NCBI GenBank assembly: GCA_003497505.1
Contig: DNNV01000048.1
Span: 1-7,099 of the forward strand
From: Clostridiales bacterium
Lineage (GTDB): Bacteria > Bacillota > Clostridia > Tissierellales > Sedimentibacteraceae
DNA length: 7,099 bases
Direction of reading: 5' to 3'
How positions within the stretch are numbered: position 1 is the stretch's first letter; each line of letters starts with the position of its first letter. Below are positions 6,586-7,099 of this stretch, one piece after another. Made by a program: the position numbers and the translations under genes. The notes under the pieces are model-generated. The model did no database searches, was not told the origin of the DNA, and was given only the letters and a program-made list of their open reading frames with translations.

Positions 6586-7099
6586 TTGAAAATAGATGTA
6601 TTGGTAGCTGAAATAGGCAGCACCACTACAGTAGTCAATGCATTCAATGGAATAGGCACCCAAAGCCCTGTCTTTGCAGGACAGGGCCAGGCGCCTACAT
6701 CTGTCTTAGAAGGAGATGTGACAGTAGGACTCAAGGGAGCAATTGATTCATTAAGAGAAAGCCTTAAGGCGGATGAATTAACATGGGATGATATGCTGGC
6801 TACCAGCAGTGCTGCAGGAGGATTGAAAATGACTGTCCATGGTCTCGTTTATGACATGACGGTCAGAGCGGCTAAAGAAGCTGCTTTAGGTGCAGGAGGA
6901 ATCATAAAGATGATCACCTCAGGCAAAATGAGAAAAACCGATTTGAAAAAAATACAGGAAATTCAGCCTAACATAATTCTTGTTGCCGGCGGTGTGGACT
7001 ACGGTGAAAGAGAAACTGCCCTTCATAACATGGAAATGATTCTTTCAATGGGGCTGAAGATTCCCATAATATATGCCGGTAATATTGAGAATCAGGAAG
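6586..7099 (+). CDS. MutL/GlmL-family mutase-associated ATPase (or-4-like), 3'-truncated
   Basis: First 171 codons of a protein of the GlmL/MutL family found beside glutamate mutase and ornithine aminomutase genes. It is unrelated to mismatch-repair MutL. The family has an actin/Hsp70-like ATPase fold and is thought to reactivate or chaperone the B12-dependent mutase. EIGSTTT (residues 9-15) is the phosphate-1 loop, followed by SSAAGGLKM (74-82) and VAGGVDYGE (133-141). The start is inferred as TTG 6586: the frame is closed by TGA at 6577, the phosphate loop lies before any in-frame ATG, and only an ATT at 6580 competes. The nearest ribosome-like sequence, AAGGG, ends about 12 nt upstream inside oraE, which is too far for strong initiation. 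A stable hairpin occupies codons 23-38. Together these suggest low output relative to oraE. The reading frame is open to the window end. Confidence 0.88.
   Translation, partial: MKIDVLVAEIGSTTTVVNAFNGIGTQSPVFAGQGQAPTSVLEGDVTVGLKGAIDSLRESLKADELTWDDMLATSSAAGGLKMTVHGLVYDMTVRAAKEAALGAGGIIKMITSGKMRKTDLKKIQEIQPNIILVAGGVDYGERETALHNMEMILSMGLKIPIIYAGNIENQE
6653..6697 (+). other. long hairpin inside the mutL-like coding region
   Basis: The inner arms GCCCTGTC (6665-6672) and GACAGGGC (6680-6687) are a perfect 8-bp inverted repeat around a 7-nt loop. The outer arms TAGGCACC (6653-6660) and GGCGCCTA (6690-6697) add 7 pairs of 8, with one A-C mismatch. A small asymmetric internal loop (6661-6664 against 6688-6689) separates them. 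No T-tract follows. It lies about 67 nt into the gene and is the strongest hairpin I found in the window. Confidence 0.65.

Noticed and set aside
6297..6734. Minus-strand open frame of 145 codons spanning the oraE/mutL-like junction
   Set aside because: It is antisense to two genes with clear family motifs, its translation is low in complexity and unrecognised, and no ribosome site precedes it.

Overview
The window is one uninterrupted plus-strand operon segment from a low-GC, anaerobic, amino-acid-fermenting Firmicute of the clostridial type. The support for this is an AT-leaning base composition (about 40% GC by eye), almost exclusive AGA for arginine, strong AGGAGG-type ribosome sites, and a gene set that is the signature of Stickland ornithine oxidation as described in Clostridium (Acetoanaerobium) sticklandii. 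The species cannot be named from the sequence alone.

Layout: (1) a 5'-truncated 2,4-diaminopentanoate dehydrogenase gene (ord copy 1, 1-1027); (2) a complete second ord (copy 2, 1095-2153), about 78% identical to the first by a hand count; (3) ortA (2241-2546) and ortB (start at 2539), the two subunits of 2-amino-4-ketopentanoate thiolase, overlapping by 8 nt; (4) oraS (4029-4379) and oraE (4392-6584), the two subunits of adenosylcobalamin/PLP-dependent D-ornithine 4,5-aminomutase, 12 nt apart; (5) the first 171 codons of a MutL/GlmL-family gene (called or-4 or mutL-like in ornithine clusters), starting at a TTG 1 nt after oraE and cut by the window end. There is no gene-free stretch over 300 bases and no convincing minus-strand gene. 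The longest gaps are 67, 87 and 89 nt.

How the genes work together (family knowledge): OraSE converts D-ornithine to 2,4-diaminopentanoate. Ord oxidatively deaminates that to 2-amino-4-oxopentanoate with NAD(P)+. OrtAB cleaves the product with CoA to acetyl-CoA and D-alanine. The MutL-like ATPase is thought to maintain or reactivate the B12-dependent mutase. The ornithine racemase that supplies D-ornithine is not in the window.

The pathway itself is known. The points worth a second look are the tandem ord duplication, whose copies differ at the Rossmann position that normally decides NAD versus NADP; two GC-rich hairpins without T-tracts in the gaps before ortA and oraS; and a long hairpin just inside the mutL-like coding region, next to a TTG start and a poorly spaced ribosome site, suggesting deliberately low expression. 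I found no evidence of a wholly new system.
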